Below, piece after piece: positions 1 through 7,892 of a DNA stretch of 55,654 bases. The DNA is taken from assembly GCA_009885995.1 (NCBI GenBank), contig VFJQ01000108.1, positions 1 through 55,654 on the forward strand, given 5' to 3'. The DNA comes from Verrucomicrobiota bacterium (GTDB lineage: Bacteria; Verrucomicrobiota; Verrucomicrobiia; Chthoniobacterales; Chthoniobacteraceae). The notes below the pieces were generated by a model. That model ran no database searches, was not told where the DNA came from, and saw nothing but the letters and a program-made list of their open reading frames with translations. A program made the translations under genes and the position numbers. Numbering within the stretch: the stretch's first letter is position 1; every line of letters begins with the position of its first letter.

Positions 1-6
1 ATCTGG

Positions 7-276
7 TCAAAGTCCGACTCGAACAGCCGGTCCTGCACGATGCGGTATTTCGGCATTGGCCCCGGCGTAGTCGCCCTGACCGGCGAGGAGCTTGGCGCGG
101 TGTTCCTCGAAGGTGTCGGAGATGTATTTGAGGAAGATGAGGCCGAGGACGACGTGCTTGTATTCCGCCGCGTCCATGTTGTTGCGCAGCTTGTCGGCGG
201 TGAGCCAGAGCTTGGCCTCGAAGCCGATGGTGGCGGTGGAGTCTTTCGAGCCGTTGGATTTGGCAGGTCGAGGCAT
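7..276 (-). pseudogene. hsdM: HsdM (type I R-M methyltransferase) N-terminal remnant
   Basis: The frame opens at the ATG at 276 and encodes only 89 residues. Residues 17-73 carry the N-terminal helical HsdM domain ([43 protein letters not shown]). A complete HsdM is about 500 residues and goes on to a SAM-binding methylase domain with an NPPF/NPPY motif, which is absent. The homology stops at the GDYAGAN segment and the frame ends at 7. In the +1 frame the remaining bases to the window edge read [18 protein letters not shown], which recalls the C-terminal tail of RhuM-like proteins that can sit inside type I R-M loci. The locus therefore looks like a deletion joint between hsdM and a downstream gene. 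HsdM identity is secure; the RhuM reading comes from memory of the family and is tentative. Confidence 0.8.
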
Positions 277-1333
277 GTGCTTGTCCGATCGCGAAGCGGA
301 CGTGCGTCGCTCGGCACCCGCGGCGCCAAATCAAGTGCAGTTCCGTCTGGGAGCGGAAGGAAATGCCTTCGCTGCACTTTCGACAATCGGAAAACGTGCG
401 TCTCAACGAGCGGTAGTAGGATCGCGCATTTAGCCGCAGAATGCCGTCAGTCGCGGCGGCCGATCGCGGCTGCGATGTGAGCGTGGACCACGACGAAGAA
501 AAACCTAAGCCGCAGCATCCGAAATTGAGTCAGGTGTCGCGGAGTCCCAAGCAGCTACACAGGCGCCGCGCTTCGTGGGCGGGACCGGGCCAACTGGTGG
601 GTCTCGATCGCCGTCGCCCGCCCCGCCGCGATGGTCTTCAACGCGCCGTCCCGCAATCCGCGGTAATCAGCCTACTGCTGTCGCGATCGCCATCGGCACC
701 TCGCTTTGGACCACGACTGCTTCGCTCCCACGCTTGCGTCGGTAGTCCACAAGCACGCCGCGCGAGAAAACGGGCTCCAACTCGCCGTGAACGGCGGATC
801 GAATAACGCCTGTTGCTTCGTCGAACCAGACTTTGCCGATTGCGGCATCCCGGGCTCGCGGAAATGCAGCCAAGCTGGGTCTCGTTCCGTGGGCGGTTGA
901 TTTCACCACGCGGGCAGCGGCGGATACGAGATCCACGTCACCGCGATTCAAACTCAGAACCCCCAAGAACTCTCGCCACCAGCACAGCAACTTAGCAAAG
1001 CGCCTGTGTGACCTCCCACCGCGCACAAAATGCGCATCGCTGTTCAACGGCGTTCTGCATGGGAGTAATGCTGTCTCCGCGTCGATAAGCGAGTCGTTTC
1101 GCTGTCTCTAGGGGCGGCCAATCCTTGTGTCGGATTTCCTCGGCGATCCTCATCGTGACTACTGGGCCTCGTGCGCCCAGCGGGGTCAACTTTTTGTCCG
1201 TTCGTGCATCGCGGCCTCGATCACTTCGGAATCGAAAATGTGTCCAAGAAGTGTCCAAGCAAAAAAATAATCGACAGGAGTCCGAATTCAGAAAAGGCCC
1301 GCAAATCATTATCCATAAAGGATTAGAAGGGGG
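277..1333. other. 1-kb stretch with no supported gene
   Basis: I see no convincing gene here. The longest alternative is a minus-strand frame at 667-1047 (126 codons), which has no signal peptide, no recognisable motif and no start context. The other open frames are short and rich in Arg and Ser, typical of shadow frames in GC-rich DNA. Base composition looks slightly lower in GC than the neighbouring genes. The stretch lies between the hsdM remnant and the 3' end of tRNA-Thr, so it may be decayed island DNA. That interpretation is inference. Confidence 0.5.
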
Positions 1334-1406
1334 AGCCAGCAGCGGGACTCGAACCCGCGACCTGCTGATTACAAATCAGCTGCTCTACCAACTGAGCTAT
1401 ACTGGC
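1334..1406 (-). tRNA. tRNA-Thr (anticodon TGT)
   Basis: The minus strand folds into a full 73-nt cloverleaf. The acceptor arms GCCAGTA and TGCTGGC pair with one G-U. The D arm contains AGCTCAGTTGGTAGAGC. The anticodon stem GCTGA/TCAGC encloses the loop TTTGTAA, so the anticodon is TGT and it reads ACA. The T arm is GCGGGTTCGAGTCCCGC. The discriminator base is T and CCA is not encoded. The hsdM remnant lies on its 3' side. Confidence 0.95.
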
Positions 1407-1457
1407 GGCACGCGAGGCGACGCTTTGCACAGCGGCACGGGAGCAGCAAGAAGGAAG

Positions 1458-1486
1458 ATGACACCGCGAGACCGACTCGCTAGTTT
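1458..1486 (+). promoter_or_regulatory. Candidate leaderless promoter of the 1493 receiver gene
   Basis: ATGACA (1458-1463), a 17-bp spacer and TAGTTT (1481-1486) form a good sigma70-type pair. The -10 box ends only 6 bp before the ATG at 1493, so transcription would start at or next to the start codon. No Shine-Dalgarno sequence is visible, which fits a leaderless mRNA. Confidence 0.4.
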
Positions 1487-1492
1487 GGGGTC

Positions 1493-1921
1493 ATGCCATC
1501 CGCGATTCCCTCCCCAACTTCGGAAGAACCCGCGCACCTTGAGATTCGCAGCGTGTTGCTGCTCGAAGACGACGCCGAACTGGCTATGCATTTGAAGAGC
1601 CAACTCGAGGCCGGTGGTTTTCTGGTCACGACGGTGAACAACGGCGCGGAGGGCTTGCGCGAAGTGATCGCGTTCGATTTCGACGCGATCGTTTGCGACA
1701 TGATGATGCCGAAGATGCCGGGCGATATATTTTACGTGGCCGTGAGCCGGGCGAAGCCGCAGTTGTGCCAGCGATTCGTCTTCATCACCGGCTACGGCAG
1801 CGACGAGCGGGTCGCGGAATTCATCGAGCGGGTGCGCGGCGTCGTGCTTCACAAACCGATCTCCGGCGAGGAACTGGTGCGGACGATCAACCTCGTGACT
1901 GGGCGTCCGACTGGGGAATGA
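1493..1921 (+). CDS. Stand-alone response-regulator receiver protein
   Basis: This 142-residue protein is a single CheY-like receiver domain with no output domain. The acidic pocket is E25-D26-D27, the phospho-acceptor is D69 (VCDMMMP), the switch Thr is T99 (FITGY) and the conserved Lys is K121 (HKPI). It presumably acts through protein partners after phosphorylation by an unlinked histidine kinase. It is clearly paralogous to the receiver encoded at 25766-26311: both have the unusual run LPGD/MPGD-[IM]-FY after the phosphorylation site and RFVF-x-TGY at the switch. The stop codon overlaps the start of the next gene as ATGA, which indicates translational coupling to the GHL10 hydrolase. The start is supported by the promoter immediately upstream. 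Confidence 0.85.
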   Translation: MPSAIPSPTSEEPAHLEIRSVLLLEDDAELAMHLKSQLEAGGFLVTTVNNGAEGLREVIAFDFDAIVCDMMMPKMPGDIFYVAVSRAKPQLCQRFVFITGYGSDERVAEFIERVRGVVLHKPISGEELVRTINLVTGRPTGE

Positions 1922-3081
1922 TGCGGGCGATAGCGTTTTGCGGAGCGGTGCTCGGGCTGGCACTCGCGGCGGCTTCGGCGCACGCAGCCAGCGAGTTTCG
2001 CGGAGCGTGGGTCGCTTCGGTCCACAACCTGGACTGGCCCTCCAAGCCCGGCCTCGGCGCGGAGCGGCAGCAGGCGGAGTTGCGGGCCATCCTCGATCGG
2101 GCGCGCAAGCTGGGGCTGAACGCGATCCTCTTGCAGGTCCGGCCGGCGGCGGATGCGCTCTATGCGTCGAAGCTCGAGCCGTGGTCGGCCTTCCTCACCG
2201 GCACGCAGGGCGAGGGGCCGGGCTACGATCCGCTCGCCTTTGCCATCCGCGAGGCACACGCGCGCGGGATCGAGCTGCACGCGTGGTTTAATCCCTTTCG
2301 CGCGGCGACGGATGCGAAGGCTGCGCTCACAAACGGGCATGTGAGTCGCGTGCATCCGGATTGGATCCGCCGCCACGGCTCGCTGCTGTGGCTCGATCCC
2401 GGCGTGCCCGCCGCTCGCGACTACGTGCTCGGCGTCGTCCTCGATGTGGTGCGCCGCTACGACATCGATGGAGTGCATATCGACGATTATTTCTACCCGT
2501 ATCCCATGAAGGGCGCGGGCGATTTCGCCGACGCCGCCTCGTGGAAAGCGCACGGCGCCGCGAGCGGGCTGAGCCGCGGGGACTGGCGGCGCGATAACAT
2601 CAACCGCTTCGTCGAGTCGCTCTATCGGCGCGTGAAGGCGGAGAAGCCGGCGGTGAAAGTGGGCATCAGCCCCTTCGGCATCTGGCGGCCGGGCGTTCCG
2701 GCGACGATCGAGGCCGGGCTGGATGCCTACGGGCAGCTCTACTGCGATGCGAAGCTGTGGCTCGAGCGCGGCTGGTGCGATTACCTCTCACCGCAGCTCT
2801 ACTGGTCCATCGAGCCGGCGAAGCAGAGCTTCCCCGTGCTGCTCGACTGGTGGCGCGCGCAGAGCAAAGCCGGCCGCCCCATCTGGCCGGGCATCGCGAC
2901 CGAGCGCATCGGCTCCGCGCGTCCGGCGGGCGAGATCGCGAAGCAGATCGCGCTCACGCGGCGCGGCACGGATCAGCCCGGACACATCCACTGGAACATG
3001 AAAGCGCTGATGCAGGATCGCGGCGGCATCGGCGATCTCCTGCGACGCGACGTTTACCGCGCGTCGGCCGGCGCCCAGTAG
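1918..3081 (+). CDS. Secreted GHL10-family glycoside hydrolase (DigH/YngK-like)
   Basis: The protein has 387 residues starting at the ATG at 1918, which overlaps the previous stop as ATGA; a second ATG follows at once at 1921. Residues 1-24 form a signal peptide ending in SAHA. The mature part opens with FRGAWVASVHNLDWPSKPG and continues through LLQVRPAADALY, HAWFNPFRA, IDGVHIDDYFYP and KVGISPFGIWRP, the signature blocks of the GHL10 (PF02638) TIM barrel. The D-D pair in HIDDYF is the probable catalytic region. The family includes Escherichia coli DigH, a divisome-located hydrolase acting on denuded peptidoglycan glycans, so a role in wall remodelling is likely but not proven. Coupling to a receiver protein hints at signal-dependent expression. 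Confidence 0.88.
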   Translation: MMRAIAFCGAVLGLALAAASAHAASEFRGAWVASVHNLDWPSKPGLGAERQQAELRAILDRARKLGLNAILLQVRPAADALYASKLEPWSAFLTGTQGEGPGYDPLAFAIREAHARGIELHAWFNPFRAATDAKAALTNGHVSRVHPDWIRRHGSLLWLDPGVPAARDYVLGVVLDVVRRYDIDGVHIDDYFYPYPMKGAGDFADAASWKAHGAASGLSRGDWRRDNINRFVESLYRRVKAEKPAVKVGISPFGIWRPGVPATIEAGLDAYGQLYCDAKLWLERGWCDYLSPQLYWSIEPAKQSFPVLLDWWRAQSKAGRPIWPGIATERIGSARPAGEIAKQIALTRRGTDQPGHIHWNMKALMQDRGGIGDLLRRDVYRASAGAQ

Positions 3082-3202
3082 CCGCGATGTTTTTGCTTTG
3101 CAGCCTCCTTCCCGTCTGTCAGGCAAGTCTGTAGTCAACTTGACGCATGGGTCCGAAATCGGCCGGGCGAATTGGCGTTCGTTTCAGTTCCAACCTACAT
3201 CC

Positions 3203-5470
3203 ATGAATGCAATGAATACACACACACGCTCCTGCCGTGGCCTCGTCGCGGCGTTCGCCCTCGCCTCACTCACGCTGCACGCCCAGGTGCCGCAGATCAT
3301 CAATTACCAGGGCCGCGTCGCGGTCGGCACGGTGAACTTCGAAGGCTCCGGCCTGTTCAAGTTTGCGCTCGTGGATGCCGCGGGCACGACGACCTACTGG
3401 AGCAATGACAGCACGAGCATCGCGGGCAGCGAACCCACGGCGGCGGTGACGCGCGCGGTGGTGAAGGGCGTTTATTCCGTGCTACTCGGCGACACCACGC
3501 TGCCAAACATGACCGCGGTGCCCGCGAGCGTTTTCAACAATGCCGATGTGCGGCTGCGCGTGTGGTTCAACGACGGGACGAATGGCTCGCAGCTCCTCAG
3601 CCCGGACCAGCGCATCGTCTCCGTGGGTTATGCGATGACGGCAGGTTCGGCGCAGACGGTGGCGGACGGCGCGATCACTTCCGCGAAGCTCGCCTCGGGC
3701 CTGACGCTTGGCGGCACGACCACCGGCACCTTTAGCGGCAATGGCGCGGGTCTCACTGGCGTCCCGGTCACCCTCGCCGATGGTAGCGTGACCAGCGTGA
3801 AACTCGCCTCGGGCTTGACGCTTGGCGGCACGACCACCGGCACCTTCAGCGGCAATGGCGCGGGTCTCACCGGCGTCCCGGCCACCCTCGCCGATGGTAG
3901 CGTGACCAGCGTGAAACTCGCCTCGGGCCTGACGCTTGGCGGCACGACCACCGGCACCTTCAGCGGCCCGCTCACGGGCAATGTCACCGGCAACGTGAGC
4001 GGCAGCGCGGCGAGCTTCACCGGCTCGATGGCGGGAAATGTGACCGGCACGCAGGGCGCGACCGTCGTCGCCAGCGTGGGCGGTGTCACTGCGGCGAATG
4101 TGGCCACTGGCGCGAACCTCGCCAACGCGGCGACGAACTTGAACACCGCCAGCGCCATCGTGAGGCGCGACGCCAGCGGCAACTTCTCGGGCGGGACGAT
4201 CACCGGCACCTTCAGCGGTAATGGCGCGGGCCTCACCGGCGTCCCGTTCACCCTCGCCGATGGCAGCGTGACCAGCGTGAAACTCGCCTCGGGCCTGACG
4301 CTTGGCGGCACGACCACCGGCACCTTCAGCGGCCCGCTCACGGGCAATGTCACCGGCAACGTGAGTGGCAGCGCGGCGAGCTTCACCGGCTCGCTGGCAG
4401 GAAACGTCACCGGCACGCAGGGTGCGACGGTCGTCGCAAATGTCGGCGGCGTCACCGCGGCGAATGTGGCCACGGGCGCGAACCTCGCCAATGCCGCCAC
4501 AAACTTGAACACCGCCAGCGCCATCGTTAGGCGCGACGCCAGCGGCAACTTCTCCGGCGGGACGATCACCGGCACCCTCGCGGGTAATGCGACCAGCGCG
4601 ACGACCGCCACGACGGCCACGAGTGCGACCACGGCCACGACGGCCGGGAGCGCGACGAATTTCACCGGCTCGCTCGCGGGAAATGTCACCGGCACGCAGG
4701 GCGCCACCGTCGTCGCCACCGTGGGCGGCGTCACGGCGGCGAATGTGGCCACAGGCGCGAACCTCGCGAATGCCGCCACGGACTTGAACACCGCCAACGC
4801 CATCGTGAAGCGCGACGCGGGAGGGAGCTTTTCCGCCGGCTCCATCACCTCCAACAACTACTTTGGAGGATTTAAGGCCGTCGGTGGTGGCAGCGCCTTA
4901 AATCTGTTTTCAGACGCAAGCACGCTGAGGGCTGCGCTCGCCATCCCGGATGGCCCGGGCCAATACAGCAACGCGGGAACATTAGGCGATGTGGTGCTCA
5001 CATGCACCGCCGGCAGGGTTTTCCTGCAGTCCGGCGCTGGCGACCCGGCGATTTCGATCGAGACCGACAACGACGTCGTCATCGGGAAAAATCTCGGCCT
5101 CCCCGCGACGAACTCCGCTGGCACAGCGGGCGTCATCACACAGGGCGGCTCGCGGCTGATTCACACCTTTGGAAACGGCAATTTCTTTGCGGGCTCGAGT
5201 TACGGCTCGGCGGGCAATTTGACCATGACGGGCGCGACGAACATTGGAATCGGCTCGGTGACGCTCGCGTCCAACACGTCAGGCACTGAGAACGTCGGAA
5301 TCGGCTACCTTGCCATGGCGGTCAACCAGACGGGCAGTTTCAACACCGCAATCGGGCAAGTTGCACTCTTCAAAAACATAGGAGGCATGGAGAACATCGC
5401 AGTCGGGGGGGGGCGCTCTACGAAAACGTGGCTGGCGGCGGCAACACCGCCCTTGGATCCCAAGCGCTGA
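3203..5470 (+). CDS. Secreted tail-fibre-like repeat protein, N-terminal part (frameshifted)
   Basis: From the ATG at 3203 the protein has 755 residues. Residues 1-27 are a signal peptide ending in LHA, followed by the QIINYQGRVAV block and a beta-rich head with VYSVLLGDTTLPNM and SPDQRIVSVGYAM. Residues 165-545 are long tandem repeats rich in Thr, Gly, Ala and Val. Such proteins normally end in an S74 chaperone domain. Here the frame is lost at a run of nine G at 5405-5413 and stops at 5470, while the missing end continues in another frame at 5428-6042. Restoring one G (or losing two) joins them. An in-frame ATG at 3212 and the longer frame from 3098 are alternative starts, but the signal peptide supports 3203. 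Probable role: surface-exposed trimeric fibre. The frameshift may be real or a sequencing error. Confidence 0.8.
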   Translation: MNAMNTHTRSCRGLVAAFALASLTLHAQVPQIINYQGRVAVGTVNFEGSGLFKFALVDAAGTTTYWSNDSTSIAGSEPTAAVTRAVVKGVYSVLLGDTTLPNMTAVPASVFNNADVRLRVWFNDGTNGSQLLSPDQRIVSVGYAMTAGSAQTVADGAITSAKLASGLTLGGTTTGTFSGNGAGLTGVPVTLADGSVTSVKLASGLTLGGTTTGTFSGNGAGLTGVPATLADGSVTSVKLASGLTLGGTTTGTFSGPLTGNVTGNVSGSAASFTGSMAGNVTGTQGATVVASVGGVTAANVATGANLANAATNLNTASAIVRRDASGNFSGGTITGTFSGNGAGLTGVPFTLADGSVTSVKLASGLTLGGTTTGTFSGPLTGNVTGNVSGSAASFTGSLAGNVTGTQGATVVANVGGVTAANVATGANLANAATNLNTASAIVRRDASGNFSGGTITGTLAGNATSATTATTATSATTATTAGSATNFTGSLAGNVTGTQGATVVATVGGVTAANVATGANLANAATDLNTANAIVKRDAGGSFSAGSITSNNYFGGFKAVGGGSALNLFSDASTLRAALAIPDGPGQYSNAGTLGDVVLTCTAGRVFLQSGAGDPAISIETDNDVVIGKNLGLPATNSAGTAGVITQGGSRLIHTFGNGNFFAGSSYGSAGNLTMTGATNIGIGSVTLASNTSGTENVGIGYLAMAVNQTGSFNTAIGQVALFKNIGGMENIAVGGGRSTKTWLAAATPPLDPKR
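3692..4830 (+). repeat. Tandem coding repeats of the tail-fibre-like protein
   Basis: A 114-bp unit (38 residues, starting ASGLTLGGTTTGTFSG) begins at 3692, 3806 and 3920 and again at 4286. A longer module containing FTGS-x-AGNVTGTQGATVV and ANVATGANLANAAT occurs three times between about 4015 and 4820. Copies are nearly identical at the DNA level, so recent duplication or gene conversion is likely. The repeats are in frame and coding. Confidence 0.9.
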
Positions 5471-6042
5471 CGAACACGACGGGCGGCGGCAACATCGGCA
5501 TCGGAAATTTTGGGGGATACAACCTCACCACCGGCGGCGACAACATCGACATTGGCCATCAGGGCGTGGCGGGTGAATCCGGCACCATCCGCATCGGCAC
5601 CCCGCCCAATCATACGAAAGCGTTCGTCGCTGGCATCCGCGGTGTGACCACGGGCGTGGCGAACGCGATCAATGTCGTCATCGACAGCAATGGCCAACTC
5701 GGCACGATCTCCTCGTCGCGGCGCTACAAGGAAGACATCGCCGACATGGGCGAGGCGAGCGAGCGGCTGCGGGCGCTGCGGCCGGTGACGTTCCGCTACA
5801 AGACGCCCTACGCCGATGGCGGGAAGCCGATCCAGTATGGGCTCATCGCGGAGGAAGTGGCCGAGGTTTTCCCCGAGCTGGCCGTGCGCAACGCCGAGGG
5901 GCAGCCCGAGACGGTGAAGTATCAAGATCTCACGCCGCTGCTGCTCAACGAGGTGCAGAAGCTGCGAGCGGAGAAGGACGAGTTGAACGCCCGGCTGGAG
6001 AAGCTGGAGGCCGCCGTCCGCCAGATGAGCGGCAGCAAGTAA
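5428..6042 (+). CDS. Tail-fibre-like protein, C-terminal part with S74 chaperone domain
   Basis: This frame supplies the natural end of the protein that begins at 3203. It opens with head-repeat sequence (GGGNTALGSQALTNTTGGGN, short G-I-G repeats). From about residue 94 it carries an intramolecular chaperone (Peptidase_S74) domain: SSSRRYKEDI with the Ser-Lys self-cleavage pair (S96/K101), FRYK, YGLIAEEVAEVFPEL and YQDLTPLLLNEVQKL, and then a coiled coil (ELNARLEKLEAAVRQM). S74 domains trimerise fibres and then cleave themselves off. The first GTG (5428) is probably not a real start, because reading frame continuity with 3203-5470 across the G9 tract is the better explanation. Its stop lies 19 bp before the next gene. 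Confidence 0.8.
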   Translation: MAGGGNTALGSQALTNTTGGGNIGIGNFGGYNLTTGGDNIDIGHQGVAGESGTIRIGTPPNHTKAFVAGIRGVTTGVANAINVVIDSNGQLGTISSSRRYKEDIADMGEASERLRALRPVTFRYKTPYADGGKPIQYGLIAEEVAEVFPELAVRNAEGQPETVKYQDLTPLLLNEVQKLRAEKDELNARLEKLEAAVRQMSGSK

Positions 6043-6061
6043 GGCGCGAACTTTTTCCGCC

Positions 6062-7855
6062 ATGAAAACGAACATCGCCTCCGCACTCCGGCTCGCGCTG
6101 CTCTGCGGCGTGGGCTTCGCGCTCCCCGCGCAAGCCGCGTCGCGCAGCAGCGCCACATACACTGTTCCCTCGGAGGTTTTCGAGAGCGCGGGCCAGCGCA
6201 CGAGCAGCGCCAGCTACATCCAGGCGGAAGGCGATCTAGGGTCGATCGGCGCGGCGGTTTCCAGCGCGGCCTATGCGCTCACGGGTGGCTTTCCCACCAC
6301 GGTGGACGACACGGCGGAGGCGCCCGCCGTCACGCTGATGACCGATGCCGAGGTCACCGGCGCGGGGCTGCCGTCGGGGACGATGCTCACGTCCATCTCG
6401 TCGCTGGATGTGGGAGTGTTTGGGGGAAAGGTGCTCACGCCGGATGGTAAGACGCTCGGCGCGGTCTTCGCTGAGGACGGCACCGTGCTGCTGCGCGGAG
6501 AGCAGATGGTGCAAGTCGAGCCCGCCGGCGCGATGGACATGATCGCCAAGCTCGACGCGCCGACCGGCGACGCGGTGATCGCGACGCTGGACCGTCGCAG
6601 CGGGGCCACGACGGAAAACGACAAGGTGCTTTTCACCGGGCTGAAAGTGGGCACGCCGAAGGTGATGATGCGCAAGGGCCGCGTGATCCCCGGCCTGCCC
6701 GGAGTGAAGCTCAAGAGCTTCCTGACGCTGGATGGAAACGGGGAGACGGCCTTCTTCTCCGGCAAACTCGCGGGCACGGGTGTGAACGGCGGCAACGACA
6801 CGGCGATCTTCGCCGCCGGGCCGATCAGCGGCACGCTCGGCCTGCCCGAGAGCGGCGTGCCGGCGAGCGGCCTGCGCGTGCTGGTGCGCAAGGGCGACAT
6901 GATCGGCGACAAGAAAGTGAAGACCATCGCCACGCTGGTGGGCCAGGCGGGCACGCTGGCGGAGGGCCGCTGGCGCGGTGGACCGAACTCGTTGGGGATG
7001 CGGCTGTCTTTTACCGACAAGTCGCAGGCGCTCTACCTCGTGCCCGCCGATACGACTGGCCCCGCTGACTGGCTGCTGATCGGGCAGACGAATGGAAGCG
7101 CGGGGACGGACCTGCCAGGGGCGATGTTGCAGAGCTTCAAGCTGCCGGCCCATGCGCCCGGAGCGACCGTCGTCGATTCGCTGCTGCGGGTCGGGCCGGG
7201 CGGGATCACGCGGAAGGACAACGCGGTGGTCTTCGACGCGATGGGAGTGGAAACGGGCGGACCGATCAGCCTGCGCCGGCTGGCGCAGCGGTCGGGGCCG
7301 GCGCCCTCGCGCACCGGGATGCCGGTGCCTGGGTCGGGCATGGCGCGGTTGACCGCGATGATGGCGGGGCTGGGACGGGCGTCGAGCTTCGTGGCGTCGA
7401 GCACGCTGCCGGGCGAGCGCGGCGCGCGGTCCACGATCTACGATGCGCGCTCCGATGGGCAGGTGCAGCAGCTCGCGCGGGTCGGTGGTGCCGCGCCCGG
7501 CGGCGGGCGCTTCGGGCGCTTTGTCTCCGTGGCGAAGCCGGATGGGCAGAGCTACGGCGCGCTCGTCTCGGCGCTGCTGACGGTCAGTGGCAGCGAGGGC
7601 GTGTCGCGGCAAAACCGGGCCGCCCTTTTCGGCCGCGACAGCGGCGGCGAGATGCGCCGCCTGCTGCGCGCGGGCGAGGAGATCGAATCCGCCGGCCCCG
7701 GCTCGGCCCGCAAGCCGGTGAAGACCTTCGTAGCCCTGACCGCGGCCGCCGGCTCGATCGGTGCGGCGCGCGGTTACGACGAAAATGGGCGCGTGAACGT
7801 GCTGGTGACCTTCACCGACCGGACGCAGGCCGTGGTGCGGCTCCAGACGCCGTAA
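6062..7855 (+). CDS. Large secreted protein of unknown function
   Basis: The 597-residue protein begins with a clear signal peptide (residues 1-26, ending PAQAAS) and is otherwise Gly-, Ala- and Val-rich with many predicted beta strands. Recurrent units such as G-x-LTPDGKTLGAVF and VLVRKGDMIGDKKVKTIATL suggest a repetitive beta fold, perhaps a propeller, but I recognise no named domain. The opening SRSSATYTVPSEVFESAGQR and SAAYALTGGF resemble the N-terminal blocks of other secreted Verrucomicrobiota proteins that lie next to S74 fibre genes. It starts 19 bp after the fibre gene, so the two probably form one transcription unit and may work together at the cell surface. Confidence 0.75.
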   Translation: MKTNIASALRLALLCGVGFALPAQAASRSSATYTVPSEVFESAGQRTSSASYIQAEGDLGSIGAAVSSAAYALTGGFPTTVDDTAEAPAVTLMTDAEVTGAGLPSGTMLTSISSLDVGVFGGKVLTPDGKTLGAVFAEDGTVLLRGEQMVQVEPAGAMDMIAKLDAPTGDAVIATLDRRSGATTENDKVLFTGLKVGTPKVMMRKGRVIPGLPGVKLKSFLTLDGNGETAFFSGKLAGTGVNGGNDTAIFAAGPISGTLGLPESGVPASGLRVLVRKGDMIGDKKVKTIATLVGQAGTLAEGRWRGGPNSLGMRLSFTDKSQALYLVPADTTGPADWLLIGQTNGSAGTDLPGAMLQSFKLPAHAPGATVVDSLLRVGPGGITRKDNAVVFDAMGVETGGPISLRRLAQRSGPAPSRTGMPVPGSGMARLTAMMAGLGRASSFVASSTLPGERGARSTIYDARSDGQVQQLARVGGAAPGGGRFGRFVSVAKPDGQSYGALVSALLTVSGSEGVSRQNRAALFGRDSGGEMRRLLRAGEEIESAGPGSARKPVKTFVALTAAAGSIGAARGYDENGRVNVLVTFTDRTQAVVRLQTP

Positions 7856-7892
7856 GCACGCGGGATCCAAGTTTCCCTCGCGCACCGCGGCA

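Noticed and set aside
667..1047. 126-codon minus-strand ORF beside tRNA-Thr
   Set aside because: No signal, motif, start context or recognisable family; too weak to list as a gene.
1125..1595. 156-codon plus-strand ORF covering tRNA-Thr
   Set aside because: Its GTRTRDLLITNQLLYQLSYT string is the well-known artefact of translating a tRNA gene.
3692..4830. Regular repeats considered as a CRISPR array
   Set aside because: Repeats are 114 bp or longer, contiguous and in frame with the protein; there are no unique spacers and no cas genes.
3628..4857. 409-codon minus-strand open frame in the repeat region
   Set aside because: It mirrors the coding repeats of the tail-fibre protein; Pro/Val-rich periodic sequence with no start context.
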